Positions 56,301 to 64,000 of a stretch of 64,000 bases of DNA are shown one piece after another. Position 1 is the first letter of the stretch, and each line of letters opens with the position of its first letter. Where the stretch lies: contig CAVSJI010000001.1 in NCBI GenBank assembly GCA_963728365.1, positions 1,116,001 through 1,180,000 of the forward strand, in the 5' to 3' direction. The DNA comes from VRUE01 sp963728365. GTDB lineage: Bacteria > Actinomycetota > Thermoleophilia > Solirubrobacterales > 70-9. The notes under the pieces are model-generated. The model was given only the letters and a program-made list of their open reading frames with translations, was not told the origin of the DNA and searched no databases. The translations under genes and the position numbers were made by a program.

Positions 56301-57419
56301 TCATTTGGCGGCCCGCTCGTTGCGAATCTCGCTGCCGTGGGTGATGCAGGCGGCGGCGACGATGTCGTCCTCGAAATCGAGGGTCAGCTCGCCCTCCTCG
56401 TCGACCAACAGCCCGAGCAGGTTCTCGAGGTTCTTGGCGTAGAGCTGCGAGGCGGGGGCGGGCATCTCGCTGGCCAGGTTGCGCGGGCCGAGCACCTTGA
56501 CGCCGCTCTCGACCACCGTCTGCCCCGCCTCGGTCAGCTCGCAGTTGCCGCCGGTCTCGGCGGCCAGGTCGACGATCACCGAGCCGGGCTGCATGCCGCG
56601 CACCGCCTCGGCAGTGATCAGCAGCGGGGCGGGGCGGCCGGGGATCGCGGCGGTGGTGACGATCAGGTCCTGCTTGGCGGCGTTCTCGCCGAGCGCCTCG
56701 CGCACCTGGGCGTTCTCCTCGTCGGTGAGCGGCCGGGCGTAGCCGCCCTCGCCCTCGGCGTCGGGGATGAAGTCCAGTTCCAGCGGCCGGCCGCCGAGCG
56801 AGGCGATCTGCTCCCAGGCGGCGCGGCGGATGTCGAAGCCGGTGACGATCGCGCCGAGGCGCTTGGCGGCGGCGACCGCCTGCAGCCCGGCGACGCCGGC
56901 GCCGAGCACGAGCACCTTGGCCGGCGGCACGGTCCCCGCGGCCGTGGTCATCATCCCGAAGAAGCGGCCCGACTCGCGAGCGCCGATCAGGGTCGCGGCG
57001 TAGCCGGCGGCGGCCGCCTGCGAGGAGAGCGCGTCCATCGCCTGGGCGCGCGTCGTGCGCGGAATCGCCTCCATCGCGAAGCTGGTGACGCCGGCCGCGG
57101 CCAGCGCCTTGTTGGTCTCGGCCGCGGTCCAGGGCGAGAGGTGGCCGATCAGAACCTGGCCGGACTCGAGGCGACCGATCTCCTCGGTGGAAGGGGCGGC
57201 GACGCGGAGGACGACGTCGGCGCCCCAGGTAACGTCGCCCTCGACGACCTCGGCCCCGGCGTCCTCGTACTGAGAGTCGGGGTGGCCGGCGGCCTCGCCG
57301 GCGCCCTTCTCGACCAGCACCGAGACCTTCGCGCCGGCGGCGAGCGATTTGACGACGTCAGGGACGAGCGCGACCCGGCGCTCCCCCTCGGCGGTCTCTC
57401 TTGGCACTCCGATCTTCAT
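56301..57419 (-). CDS. pntAa: NAD(P) transhydrogenase subunit alpha part 1 (PntAa)
   Basis: 372 residues, soluble, no membrane helix at the C-terminus, in keeping with a separate pntAb gene. N-terminal MKIGVPRETAEGERRVALVPD is the alanine-dehydrogenase/PNT signature; domain I NAD site is KVLVLGAGVAGLQAVAAAKRLGAIVTGFD (GxGxxG, about residues 173-178). VDLAAETGGNCELT is also typical. It binds NADH on the cytoplasmic face of the complex. First gene of the pntAa-pntAb-pntB operon. Confidence 0.95.
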   Translation of the reverse strand: MKIGVPRETAEGERRVALVPDVVKSLAAGAKVSVLVEKGAGEAAGHPDSQYEDAGAEVVEGDVTWGADVVLRVAAPSTEEIGRLESGQVLIGHLSPWTAAETNKALAAAGVTSFAMEAIPRTTRAQAMDALSSQAAAAGYAATLIGARESGRFFGMMTTAAGTVPPAKVLVLGAGVAGLQAVAAAKRLGAIVTGFDIRRAAWEQIASLGGRPLELDFIPDAEGEGGYARPLTDEENAQVREALGENAAKQDLIVTTAAIPGRPAPLLITAEAVRGMQPGSVIVDLAAETGGNCELTEAGQTVVESGVKVLGPRNLASEMPAPASQLYAKNLENLLGLLVDEEGELTLDFEDDIVAAACITHGSEIRNERAAK

Positions 57420-57461
57420 TGGACGCGGCGCGGAAGGTTATGTGAAAGCGGGTGCGGGGCG

Positions 57462-58511
57462 TCAGCCGGCCGTCAGGGCGGCAAGTCGCTGGAGGGTGTG
57501 CAGCTGCTGGTCGGGCTCGGCGTGCACCGGGGAGACGATCAGGCGGTCGATCCCGGCGCCACGGAAGCGCTCGATCCGCTCGGCCACCTCGGCCTCGGTG
57601 CCGACCAGCGAGGTCGCCTCGACCACCTCGTCGGGGACCGCCGCGAAGGCGCCCTCGCGGTCGCCGTCCTGGAAGCGGCGCTGCACCTCGTCGGCCACCT
57701 CGCCGAAGCCGAAGCGGTGGGCGAGGTCGACGTAGAAGTTGGTCTTGCGGCTGCCCATCCCGCCGAAATAGAGGACCAGCCCGGCCTTGACCACGGCCTT
57801 GGCCGCCTCCTGGTCGCCGTCGATCGCCACCTGCAGCGAGGGACTGACCTCGAGGTCGGAGCGCTGCCGGCCGCCCTTGGCGAAGCCGGCCTCGAGGTGC
57901 TCGCCCCAGGTCGCCTCGAAGGCGTCGACCGAGAAGAAGATCGGGATCCAGCCGTCGCAGATCTCGGCCGCCATCTCCACCGACTTGCGCCCGATCGCGC
58001 CGACGAAGACGGGGATCTGCGAGCGCTCGGGGTGGAAGTTGAGCTTCAGCGGCTTGCCCTCGCCGCCGGGTAGGGGCAGCTGGTAGTGCTCGCCCTGGTG
58101 GTCGAGCTTGCGCTCGCGGGCGACGATCGCGCGCACGACTTCGATGTACTCGCGGGTGCGGCCCCAGGGCTTCGCGTAGTCGACGCCGTACCAGCCTTCG
58201 GAGACCTGCGGTCCCGAGGGGCCGAAGCCGAAGAGGAAGCGCCCGCCGGAGAGCTTGTCGATCGTCGCCCCGGCCATCGCCGCCGCCGCGGGCGGCCGCG
58301 CCGGGACCTGCATGATCGCCGCGCCGAGGTTGATCTTCGTCGTCTGCCCGGCGAGCCAGGCGAGCACCGAGACCACGTCGGAGCCGTAGGACTCCGCCGC
58401 CCAGACCGACTCGTAGCCGGTGTCCTCGGCAGCGCGGACGATCTGCAGCGCGTCGTCACCCGCCGGGCCGATGCCCCAGTAGCCGAGGTTCAGTCCAAGC
58501 TTCAAAGCCAT
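57462..58511 (-). CDS. LLM-class F420-type oxidoreductase
   Basis: 349 residues. TIM-barrel pattern: LKLGLNLGYWGIGPAGDDALQIVRAAEDTGYESVWAAESYG, then LGAAIMQVPARPPAAAAMAGATIDKLSGGRFLFGFGPSGPQVSEGWYG segments (quoted in parts), and IPVFVGAIGRKSVEMAAEICDGWIP. The SGGRFLFGFGPSGPQ loop is typical of F420-dependent members close to mycobacterial ones. It differs clearly from the LLM protein at 43883. Divergent from ctpE with 30 bases between. Hydride transfer from F420H2 to an unknown substrate is the likely reaction. Confidence 0.8.
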   Translation of the reverse strand: MALKLGLNLGYWGIGPAGDDALQIVRAAEDTGYESVWAAESYGSDVVSVLAWLAGQTTKINLGAAIMQVPARPPAAAAMAGATIDKLSGGRFLFGFGPSGPQVSEGWYGVDYAKPWGRTREYIEVVRAIVARERKLDHQGEHYQLPLPGGEGKPLKLNFHPERSQIPVFVGAIGRKSVEMAAEICDGWIPIFFSVDAFEATWGEHLEAGFAKGGRQRSDLEVSPSLQVAIDGDQEAAKAVVKAGLVLYFGGMGSRKTNFYVDLAHRFGFGEVADEVQRRFQDGDREGAFAAVPDEVVEATSLVGTEAEVAERIERFRGAGIDRLIVSPVHAEPDQQLHTLQRLAALTAG

Positions 58512-58541
58512 CCGCCGCGCACCCTATTGAATAGGCGGACG

Positions 58542-60929
58542 ATGGGCGAGACGGCGACGACCGACCAGGGGCTCTCCGGCGCGACCGCGAAGAAGCGGCT
58601 GCGCGAGCTCGGCCCGCCGCCGGAGACCTCGTCGCGCTCGGTCTCGAGCATCGTCGCCGGCAATGTCTTCACCCTCTTCAACGCGATCATCGGCGCCTTC
58701 TTCGTGCTCGACCTCGGGCTCGGGCTCTACGCCGACTCGATCTTCGGCCTGATCGCCGTGATCAACTCCTACATCGGCATCCGCCAGGAGCTGAAGGCGA
58801 AGCGCACGCTCGACGAGCTGGCGGTGCTGGTCGCCCCGCACGCCAGGGTGGTGCGCGACGGCGAGGTTGTCAACCTGCTGGCCGAGGAGATCGTGCCGGG
58901 CGACCTCGTGCGGATCGAGCCGGGCGACCAGCTGGTCGCCGACGGCGAGGTGATCCGCAGCCGCGGGATGACGCTCGACGAGTCGATGCTGACCGGCGAG
59001 GCGGACGGGGTGCGCAAGGGCCTCGGCGACCGCGCCCTCTCCGGGTCGTTCTGCATCAGCGGCTCGGGCTTCTACGCGGTCGACGCGGTGCGCGAGCAGA
59101 GCTACGCGGGCAAGCTGGCGGGCGAGGCGCGCGCCTTCCGCCATCCGCCGTCGCCGCTGCAGGGCGAGGTCAACCGGGTGATCGTCGCCTGCGTCTACGC
59201 GATGGTCCCCCTGGCGGTCCTCCTGATCCTCACCCTGAAGCTACGCAGCACCGGGATCGAAGAGGCGGCGCAAACGGCGACCGCCGGCCTGGTGACGCTG
59301 GTGCCCGAGGGCCTGGTCCTGCTGATGAGCGTCACCTTCGCGGTCGCCGCGGTGCGGCTGGCGCGCAAAGACACCCTGGTGCAGCAGATGAGCGCCACCG
59401 AGAGCCTCGCCGCAGTCGACACGATCTGCGTCGACAAGACGGGCACGTTGACCGACGGCGAGCTGCGCCTGATCGGCGCCGAGGTGGCGGAGGGAGTCGA
59501 CCAGGCGGCGGCGCACGCGGCGCTGGGGCGCTTCGCGGCGAGCGCCGGCGATCGCAACCGGACGCTGGAGACGATCGCCGAGCGCTTTCCCGGCGAGGCG
59601 GCGCGGGTCAGTGCCGAAGTGCCCTTCTCCTCGGAGTGGAAGTGGAGCGGGCTGCGGATCGGCTCGACCAGCTACGTGCTCGGCGCGCCCGACGTGCTCG
59701 CCGGGGGTGGCGCCCTGGCGCTGCCCGCGAACCTGGCGCGGGTGCTGGAGCGGGAGACGGCGGCGGGGCGGCGGGTGGTCGCCTTCGGCGAGTCGAGCGA
59801 GCCGCTGCCGGCCAGCCCCTCCGAGGAGACCGCGCCGAGGCTCGCCCCGGTGGCGCTCGTCGTCCTCGAGGAGACGCTACGGCCCGACGCTGCGGCGACG
59901 GTCGCCTCGATGCGCTCCGAAGAAGTCGACCTGAAGCTGATCTCCGGCGACGCGCGGGCGACGGTCACCGCGGTCGCCGCCGCGGTCGGCGTGCCGCCCG
60001 ACGCCGGCGTGATCGAGGGCCACGAGCTGCCCGACGACCCGGAGGCGCTGGCCGCCGCGGCGCGCGACAACACGGTCTTCTGCCGGATCAAGCCCGAGCA
60101 GAAGCGCGACCTGGTCGCCGCCCTGGCCGAGGGCGGGCGCTACGCGGCGATGATCGGCGACGGGGTCAACGACGTGCCGGCGCTGAAGCGGGCGCGGATG
60201 GCGGTGGCGATGGGCTCCGGCGCCCAGGTGACCAAGGGGATCGCCGACATAGTCCTGCTGAAGGACGAGTTCGCGCGGCTGCCGCAGGCGGTCGGTGAGG
60301 GGCGCCGGATCGCCCGCAACATTCACCGCCTCGGCCGCCTCTACCTGACCAAGACGGTCTACGCGGCGACGCTGATCCTGCTCGTCGCGATCCCCGGCTT
60401 CGCCTTCCCCTTCCTCCCCCGCCACCTCACCCTGGCCGCCTTCCTGACGATCGGCGTGCCCTCCTTCGTGCTCGCCCTGGCGCCGTCGGACGGGCCGCTC
60501 TATCGTGGCCGCCTGCTACGCGCCCTGGCCGCCTTCGCGGTGCCGGCCGGGATCGCCACGGCGCTCGGCTCGATCGTCTCCTTCTTCCTAGTCGACACCG
60601 TCTTCGGCGGCAGCCTCGAGGCGGGCCGCACCGCGGCGACCACCACCCTGATCGTGCTCGGCCTGAGCTTCGTGCTGCTGCTCGAGCGCGGCCCCGGCCG
60701 CGAGCACATCGCGATCCAGAGCTACATGCTGGCGATGGTCGCCGGCCTCGGCGCCGTCTACGCCGGCATCCTCGCGATCGGGCCCCTGCGCGCTTTCTTC
60801 GAAATGGACCTGCTCGACTCGGCCCAGTGGTTCCTGGCTCTCCTATCGGCAGCGGCGGGCCTGACCATCGCCAGCGTGCTCTGGCGCCTGCCGCAAATCG
60901 AAGCCCTCGAAGCGCCTCCGGCGTCCTGA
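58542..60929 (+). CDS. P-type ATPase, CtpE-like (calcium transporter type)
   Basis: 795 residues, close to mycobacterial CtpE (797). TGEAD in the actuator domain (about 151-155), VPEGL in membrane helix 4 (254-258), phosphorylation site DKTGTLTDGE (D298), and GDGVNDVPALKRA in the hinge. There are no metal-binding domain or CPC motif at the N-terminus, which argues against copper or zinc; the VPEGL ion-site and overall resemblance fit the Ca-ATPase-like CtpE. It has about ten membrane helices, six after the catalytic part. Its last codons lie in an 18-bp inverted repeat shared with the convergent thioesterase gene. Confidence 0.8.
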   Translation: MGETATTDQGLSGATAKKRLRELGPPPETSSRSVSSIVAGNVFTLFNAIIGAFFVLDLGLGLYADSIFGLIAVINSYIGIRQELKAKRTLDELAVLVAPHARVVRDGEVVNLLAEEIVPGDLVRIEPGDQLVADGEVIRSRGMTLDESMLTGEADGVRKGLGDRALSGSFCISGSGFYAVDAVREQSYAGKLAGEARAFRHPPSPLQGEVNRVIVACVYAMVPLAVLLILTLKLRSTGIEEAAQTATAGLVTLVPEGLVLLMSVTFAVAAVRLARKDTLVQQMSATESLAAVDTICVDKTGTLTDGELRLIGAEVAEGVDQAAAHAALGRFAASAGDRNRTLETIAERFPGEAARVSAEVPFSSEWKWSGLRIGSTSYVLGAPDVLAGGGALALPANLARVLERETAAGRRVVAFGESSEPLPASPSEETAPRLAPVALVVLEETLRPDAAATVASMRSEEVDLKLISGDARATVTAVAAAVGVPPDAGVIEGHELPDDPEALAAAARDNTVFCRIKPEQKRDLVAALAEGGRYAAMIGDGVNDVPALKRARMAVAMGSGAQVTKGIADIVLLKDEFARLPQAVGEGRRIARNIHRLGRLYLTKTVYAATLILLVAIPGFAFPFLPRHLTLAAFLTIGVPSFVLALAPSDGPLYRGRLLRALAAFAVPAGIATALGSIVSFFLVDTVFGGSLEAGRTAATTTLIVLGLSFVLLLERGPGREHIAIQSYMLAMVAGLGAVYAGILAIGPLRAFFEMDLLDSAQWFLALLSAAAGLTIASVLWRLPQIEALEAPPAS

Positions 60930-61018
60930 CCGGCGCATATCCGCGTCCTCGCTCGCTCACGTGCAGAGCACGCTTCGCTCACTGCGTCCTCGATCTGCTT
61001 GGTCAGGACGCCGGAGGC
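60914..61018. repeat. 18-bp inverted repeat covering the ends of two convergent genes
   Basis: GCCTCCGGCGTCCTGACC (60914-60931) and its exact complement GGTCAGGACGCCGGAGGC (61001-61018). Both genes therefore end in PPAS-stop using the same bases. The 69-base interior also has repeats (GCGTCCTCG twice, CGCTCGCTCAC and CGCTTCGCTCAC, and the small hairpin CGTGC-AGA-GCACG). Likely a bidirectional terminator region. Confidence 0.7.
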
Positions 61019-61455
61019 AAGACGAACTGAGAAACGATTAGGTTCGCGGCCAAACGGGGATCCTTGCCCTCGCGCCGGCGCTCCATGCGGACCTCGATCA
61101 CGACGGTGCTCTTGCCGGCGTGGAGCGGCTCGGCGACGGCGACGATCTCGTCGCCGAGGACGCCGGCGGCGAAGACGTTGAGCTTCAGCTCGATCGTGGT
61201 GAAGTTGTGTTCGGGCGGGATCGAGCGGAAGGTTGCCCAGGCGGCGACCGTGTCGCCGAGCGCGGTCCAGACGCCGCCGTGGACGAAGCCGCCGGGGTGC
61301 AGGTGGCGCTTGTCGACGACGATCCGGCCGCGGGCGTGGGAGTCCTCGATCGCCAGCGGCTCGATCCCCAGGTCGCCGGGGAAGCTGCCGGGCAGGAAGC
61401 CGCGCACGGACTCGGGAGTGATCAGGGAGCTGGGATGGTGCGCCGCCTCGCTCAT
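61003..61455 (-). CDS. Hotdog-fold thioesterase, PaaI type
   Basis: 150 residues. HPGGFVHGGVWTALGDTVAAWAT is the PaaI/4HBT_2 hotdog signature with the central helix and the catalytic Asp/Asn region (D in ALGDTVAAW); NFTTIELKLNVFAAGVLGDEIVAVAEPL and VVIEVRMER continue the sheet. Such enzymes hydrolyse acyl- or aryl-CoA esters. It lies 13 bases after the start side of the monooxygenase gene's end on the same strand (monooxygenase stop 61469, thioesterase ATG 61455), so the order enoyl-CoA hydratase, monooxygenase, thioesterase looks like one catabolic operon. Confidence 0.85.
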   Translation of the reverse strand: MSEAAHHPSSLITPESVRGFLPGSFPGDLGIEPLAIEDSHARGRIVVDKRHLHPGGFVHGGVWTALGDTVAAWATFRSIPPEHNFTTIELKLNVFAAGVLGDEIVAVAEPLHAGKSTVVIEVRMERRREGKDPRLAANLIVSQFVLPPAS

Positions 61456-61468
61456 CGCGGCCGGGACG

Positions 61469-62953
61469 CTACCCGAGCGCGGAGACCGGGGCCGGTGCGG
61501 CGCTCAGCTCGTAGGCCCCGGGGGCGAGGCGCTCGGTGCGGCGGCGGTAGGCGCTCCAGGTGCCGGGCCAGTTGCTGGAGTCGTTGCCGTTCTCGTCGAG
61601 GTACCAGTTGTGGCAGCCGGCCTGCCAGACGGTGCCTGCCAGGGCGGCGCGCAGCTCGCGGTCGAACTCCTCGGCTGCCTCTGGGCGCACCTCGATCCGG
61701 GCGGCCCCGTTGGCCTCCATCCCGCGCAGGGCGGCGAGCAGGTGGCCGATGCCGCACTCGAGCGTGTTGACGACCGAGCCGCTGCCGCCGTTGGTGTTCG
61801 GCCCGTAGAGCAGGAACATGTTCGGGAAGCCGGGGACAGTGAGCCCGAGGTAGGCGCGCGCGACTTCGGACCAGGCCTCGGCAAGCGTGCGGCCGCCGCG
61901 ACCGACGATCTCCATCGGCGCGACGAAGTCGTGGCTGGCGAAGCCGGTGGCGAGGACGATCGCATCGGCGGGGCGCTCGGCGCCGCTCGCATCGCGGATG
62001 CCGCGCGCCGTGACCGAGTCGACCCCCTCGGCGATCAGCTCGACGTTGGGCTCGGTCAACGTCGGGTACCAATCGTCGGTGAGCATGATCCGCTTGCAGC
62101 CGAACTCGTATGACGGCGTTACCTTGCGACGCAGCTCGGGGTCGTCGATCGCCGCCTTGATCTGGCGCATGCCGAGCAGGCGGAAGAGCGGCAGCAGCGC
62201 GCGGTGGCGGGTGAAGGCGGCGGCGGCCAGCTCCTGGAAGAGGTAGATCGAGGCGCGGTCGAGGCGGCGCAGGGCTGGAAGCCGGCGGTAGATGGCCCGC
62301 TCGAGTGCGCCGTACTCGCGGTCGCCCTTGGGCAGGGTCCAGCCGGGGGAGCGCTGGTAGACGTCGAGCTGTGCGACTTCGGGCTGGATCGCGGGCCCCG
62401 CCTGGATCGCGCTGCAACCGGTGCCGATGAGGGCGACGCGCTTGCCGGCGAGGTCGGCCTCGTGGTCCCAGCGGGCGGTGTGGAAGGCCGGGCCCTCGAA
62501 GCTCTCCAGACCGGGGATCGGCGGCACTTTCGGGACCGAGAGCTGGCCGCAGGCTGTGACCAGGATGTCGGTTTCGTGCGGGCCGGCGCTGGTCTCCAAG
62601 CGCCAGCGGCCGCGCTCCTCGTCCCAGGCGGCGCTCGTCACCTCAACGCCGGTGCGGATCCGCTCGAGCACGTTGAAGCGGCGGGCGACGCCCTCGACGT
62701 AGGCGCGGATCTCCGGCCCAGGCGAGAAGCGGCGCGACCAGGCGTTGGGGGCGAAGGAATACTCGTAGAGGTGCGAGGGGATGTCGCAGGCGGCACCCGG
62801 GTAGGTGTTCACCTGCCAGACCCCGCCGACCCGCTCCTCCTTCTCGAACACGGTGACGTCGTGGTAGCCCTCGCGGGCGAGCATCGCGGCGGCGCCGACC
62901 CCGCCGAAGCCGCCGCCGACGACGGCGACCGAGAGCCGCCCGCCTCCGCTCAT
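61469..62953 (-). CDS. FAD-dependent monooxygenase, Baeyer-Villiger type
   Basis: 494 residues. Two Rossmann motifs: VVGGGFGGVGAA (FAD, residues about 11-22) and ALIGTGCSAI (NADPH, about 174-183). Between them is FEGPAFHTARWD (152-163), an exact match to the Baeyer-Villiger fingerprint FxGxxxHxxxW. FEKEERVGGVWQVNTYPGAACD follows the first motif as in this class. It inserts oxygen next to a ketone to give an ester or lactone. The ATG overlaps the upstream crotonase stop (ATGA). Together with the CoA enzymes on either side, breakdown of a cyclic or branched ketone or sterol-like compound is plausible. Confidence 0.9.
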   Translation of the reverse strand: MSGGGRLSVAVVGGGFGGVGAAAMLAREGYHDVTVFEKEERVGGVWQVNTYPGAACDIPSHLYEYSFAPNAWSRRFSPGPEIRAYVEGVARRFNVLERIRTGVEVTSAAWDEERGRWRLETSAGPHETDILVTACGQLSVPKVPPIPGLESFEGPAFHTARWDHEADLAGKRVALIGTGCSAIQAGPAIQPEVAQLDVYQRSPGWTLPKGDREYGALERAIYRRLPALRRLDRASIYLFQELAAAAFTRHRALLPLFRLLGMRQIKAAIDDPELRRKVTPSYEFGCKRIMLTDDWYPTLTEPNVELIAEGVDSVTARGIRDASGAERPADAIVLATGFASHDFVAPMEIVGRGGRTLAEAWSEVARAYLGLTVPGFPNMFLLYGPNTNGGSGSVVNTLECGIGHLLAALRGMEANGAARIEVRPEAAEEFDRELRAALAGTVWQAGCHNWYLDENGNDSSNWPGTWSAYRRRTERLAPGAYELSAAPAPVSALG

Positions 62954-63861
62954 ACTCCAAAGCCCTCGAGGCCGAAGTCGCCGAAGGGCTCGTCGCGCTC
63001 GCGCACCGCCTCTTTGAAGCCGCCTTCGGCGGCGCGGCGGACGAAGCCGTGGCCCTCCTCGGTGTGGCGGGCGACGCCGTCGAAGAAGGTGCCGAGCAGC
63101 TGGGTCTGGTGCAGGCCCTGGGCGTAGAGGCCCTGGTTGACGAGCAGCTTCATCATCACCAGCTGGTTGATCGGCAGGCGGGCGACGCGCTCGACCAGCT
63201 CCTCGAAGCGCGCGTCGAGCTCGTCGGCCGGCGGCGCCTCGGTCGCCAGCCCCCACTCCTCGGCCTGCGCCCCGGTCAGCGAGTCCCCGGTGAAGAGCAG
63301 CCGCTTGGCCCGCATCGGCCCGACCCGCGCCGCCCAGAGCGCCGTCGTCGGTGAGCCCCAGACGCGCGCCGGCGGGTAGCCGATCTTCGCGTCGTCGGCG
63401 ATCGTCAAGAGGTCCGAGCAGAGCGCCATGTCGGTGCCGCCAGCCACGCAATACCCGTGCACCTTGCAGAGCACCGGCTTCTCGGAGTGAAAGAGGCTCA
63501 TGAACCCCCGCACGTTGCGCCACATGAACTGGAAGTCGGTGACCGGGTCCCAGTTCGACTCCGGCACGTGGTTGGCGCCGATCGTCGCCGGATCGACCGG
63601 CGACCCCGCCGGGGCCTCCACCCCACCCAGCTCGCTCATCTCGCCCTCGGCCGAGGCGACCAGGTCATAGCCGCCGCAGAACCCCGTCCCGTTGCCCGCC
63701 AGAGCGATGACGTGCACCGCCGGGTCGAGATTCGCCCGCTCCACGCAGGCGGCGATCTCGGCCGGCATCCGCGCCGTGATCCCGTTGCCCCGCTCCGGCC
63801 GGTCCAGGGTGAGGCGAGCGATGCGGCCATCGGACTCGTAAGTGACCGTCTCGAAATCCAT
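62950..63861 (-). CDS. Enoyl-CoA hydratase/isomerase (crotonase) family protein
   Basis: 303 residues, longer than the usual 260. ITLDRPERGNGITARMPAEI-like start (LTLDRPERGNGIT), oxyanion-hole strands ALAGNGTGFCGGYDL and KVHGYCVAGGTDMALCSDLLIA-type segment (quoted in part as VAGGTDMALCSDL). An insertion of about 40 residues (EGEMSELGGVEAPAGSPVDP and on) follows the first oxyanion loop. The usual catalytic Glu positions fall in WGSPTTALWAARVG, where Glu is not conserved, so it may be an isomerase, a C-C bond enzyme or a crotonase with another chemistry. First gene of the operon with the Baeyer-Villiger enzyme. Confidence 0.8.
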   Translation of the reverse strand: MDFETVTYESDGRIARLTLDRPERGNGITARMPAEIAACVERANLDPAVHVIALAGNGTGFCGGYDLVASAEGEMSELGGVEAPAGSPVDPATIGANHVPESNWDPVTDFQFMWRNVRGFMSLFHSEKPVLCKVHGYCVAGGTDMALCSDLLTIADDAKIGYPPARVWGSPTTALWAARVGPMRAKRLLFTGDSLTGAQAEEWGLATEAPPADELDARFEELVERVARLPINQLVMMKLLVNQGLYAQGLHQTQLLGTFFDGVARHTEEGHGFVRRAAEGGFKEAVRERDEPFGDFGLEGFGV

Positions 63862-64000
63862 TTTTCGACCCTACTAGCACGAGGCGGAGAGGCCGTTTCG
63901 GGAATTTGACGGGTGCGGCTGACGAGCGCCGGACCAAGCGAGGCAAGGACGCAGGGAGGGCGAATAGCAGCGCTATTCAACCGACCGAGGACGCCGCCCC
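63862..64000. other. Non-coding end of the window with a small palindrome
   Basis: No gene start is supported here. GAATAGC-AGC-GCTATTC (63962-63978) is a 7-bp perfect hairpin flanked by AGCGAGG and CGAGGACG type sequences that also occur in the intergenic stretch at 60940-60990. Probably the upstream region of the crotonase operon and the end of a neighbour beyond the edge. Confidence 0.4.

Noticed and set aside
1..64000. CRISPR arrays, tRNA and rRNA genes, integrases
   Set aside because: I looked for regularly spaced direct repeats, tRNA-like cloverleaf ends and tyrosine or serine recombinase motifs and saw none; absence by eye is not proof.

Overview
The window looks like chromosome from a high-GC, single-membrane actinobacterium, most likely a Thermoleophilia/Solirubrobacterales-type organism. 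That placement is inference. It rests on the strong GC bias in third codon positions, two F420-type LLM oxidoreductases, ergothioneine genes (egtB, egtD), a CtpE-like P-type ATPase, an MT-GH57-GT4 cluster like mycobacterial Rv3030-Rv3032, and a complete type IV pilus (T4P) locus with no secretin. There are no tRNA or rRNA genes and no CRISPR array.

Layout. 0-3.5 kb: a cut-off lipoprotein, a PRC-barrel protein coupled to MeaB, an acyltransferase, a VapBC-type module and an XRE regulator. 3.5-10.6 kb: a methyltransferase/GH57/GT4 polysaccharide operon, a second methyltransferase, a class III nucleotide cyclase and a gamma-glutamyltransferase. 10.8-15.5 kb: ftsZ directly behind a ParA-family gene, both with long disordered N-termini carrying the same in-frame palindromic DNA element, then two tandem ArsA/GET3-like ATPases. 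17.3-40.5 kb: the T4P locus, nearly all on the minus strand (pilT2, PilX-like, thioredoxin-like, pilB, pilT, pilC, pilA, a beta-propeller protein, PilW- and PilV-like pilins, pilD, pilM, pilN, pilO, PilP-like). It is interrupted twice: by an IS1380-family element between pilT2 and the PilX-like gene, and by an accessory island at 27.4-31.2 kb (an orphan RHS tip with a candidate immunity gene, a Fic protein and a toxin-antitoxin pair). 40.6-64 kb: rpoD, glpX, a GNAT-acyl-CoA ligase acetyltransferase divergent from a histone-deacetylase-like protein, egtD/egtB, a three-subunit transhydrogenase, ctpE, and a Baeyer-Villiger monooxygenase/crotonase pair.

Regulation. pilA has a clear c-di-GMP-I (GEMM) riboswitch in its leader, and PilB has an MshEN-like N-terminus, so pilus production and motor action may both read c-di-GMP. 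Several pilus genes have candidate sigma-28 (FliA/WhiG-type) promoters. rpoD has a near-consensus housekeeping promoter followed by a terminator-like hairpin in its leader, and the promoter carries an inverted repeat almost identical to one in front of an HxlR regulator gene 24 kb away.

Repeats. A family of six roughly 56-bp perfect or near-perfect palindromes (arms GGGGACGTGCCGCAACTTA, two loop classes) sits in intergenic positions. Two copies bracket a DUF559/Vsr-fold endonuclease gene and supply its ribosome binding site, start codon, last codons and stop. A second family of two 47-49-bp palindromes and several unique inverted repeats are also present.
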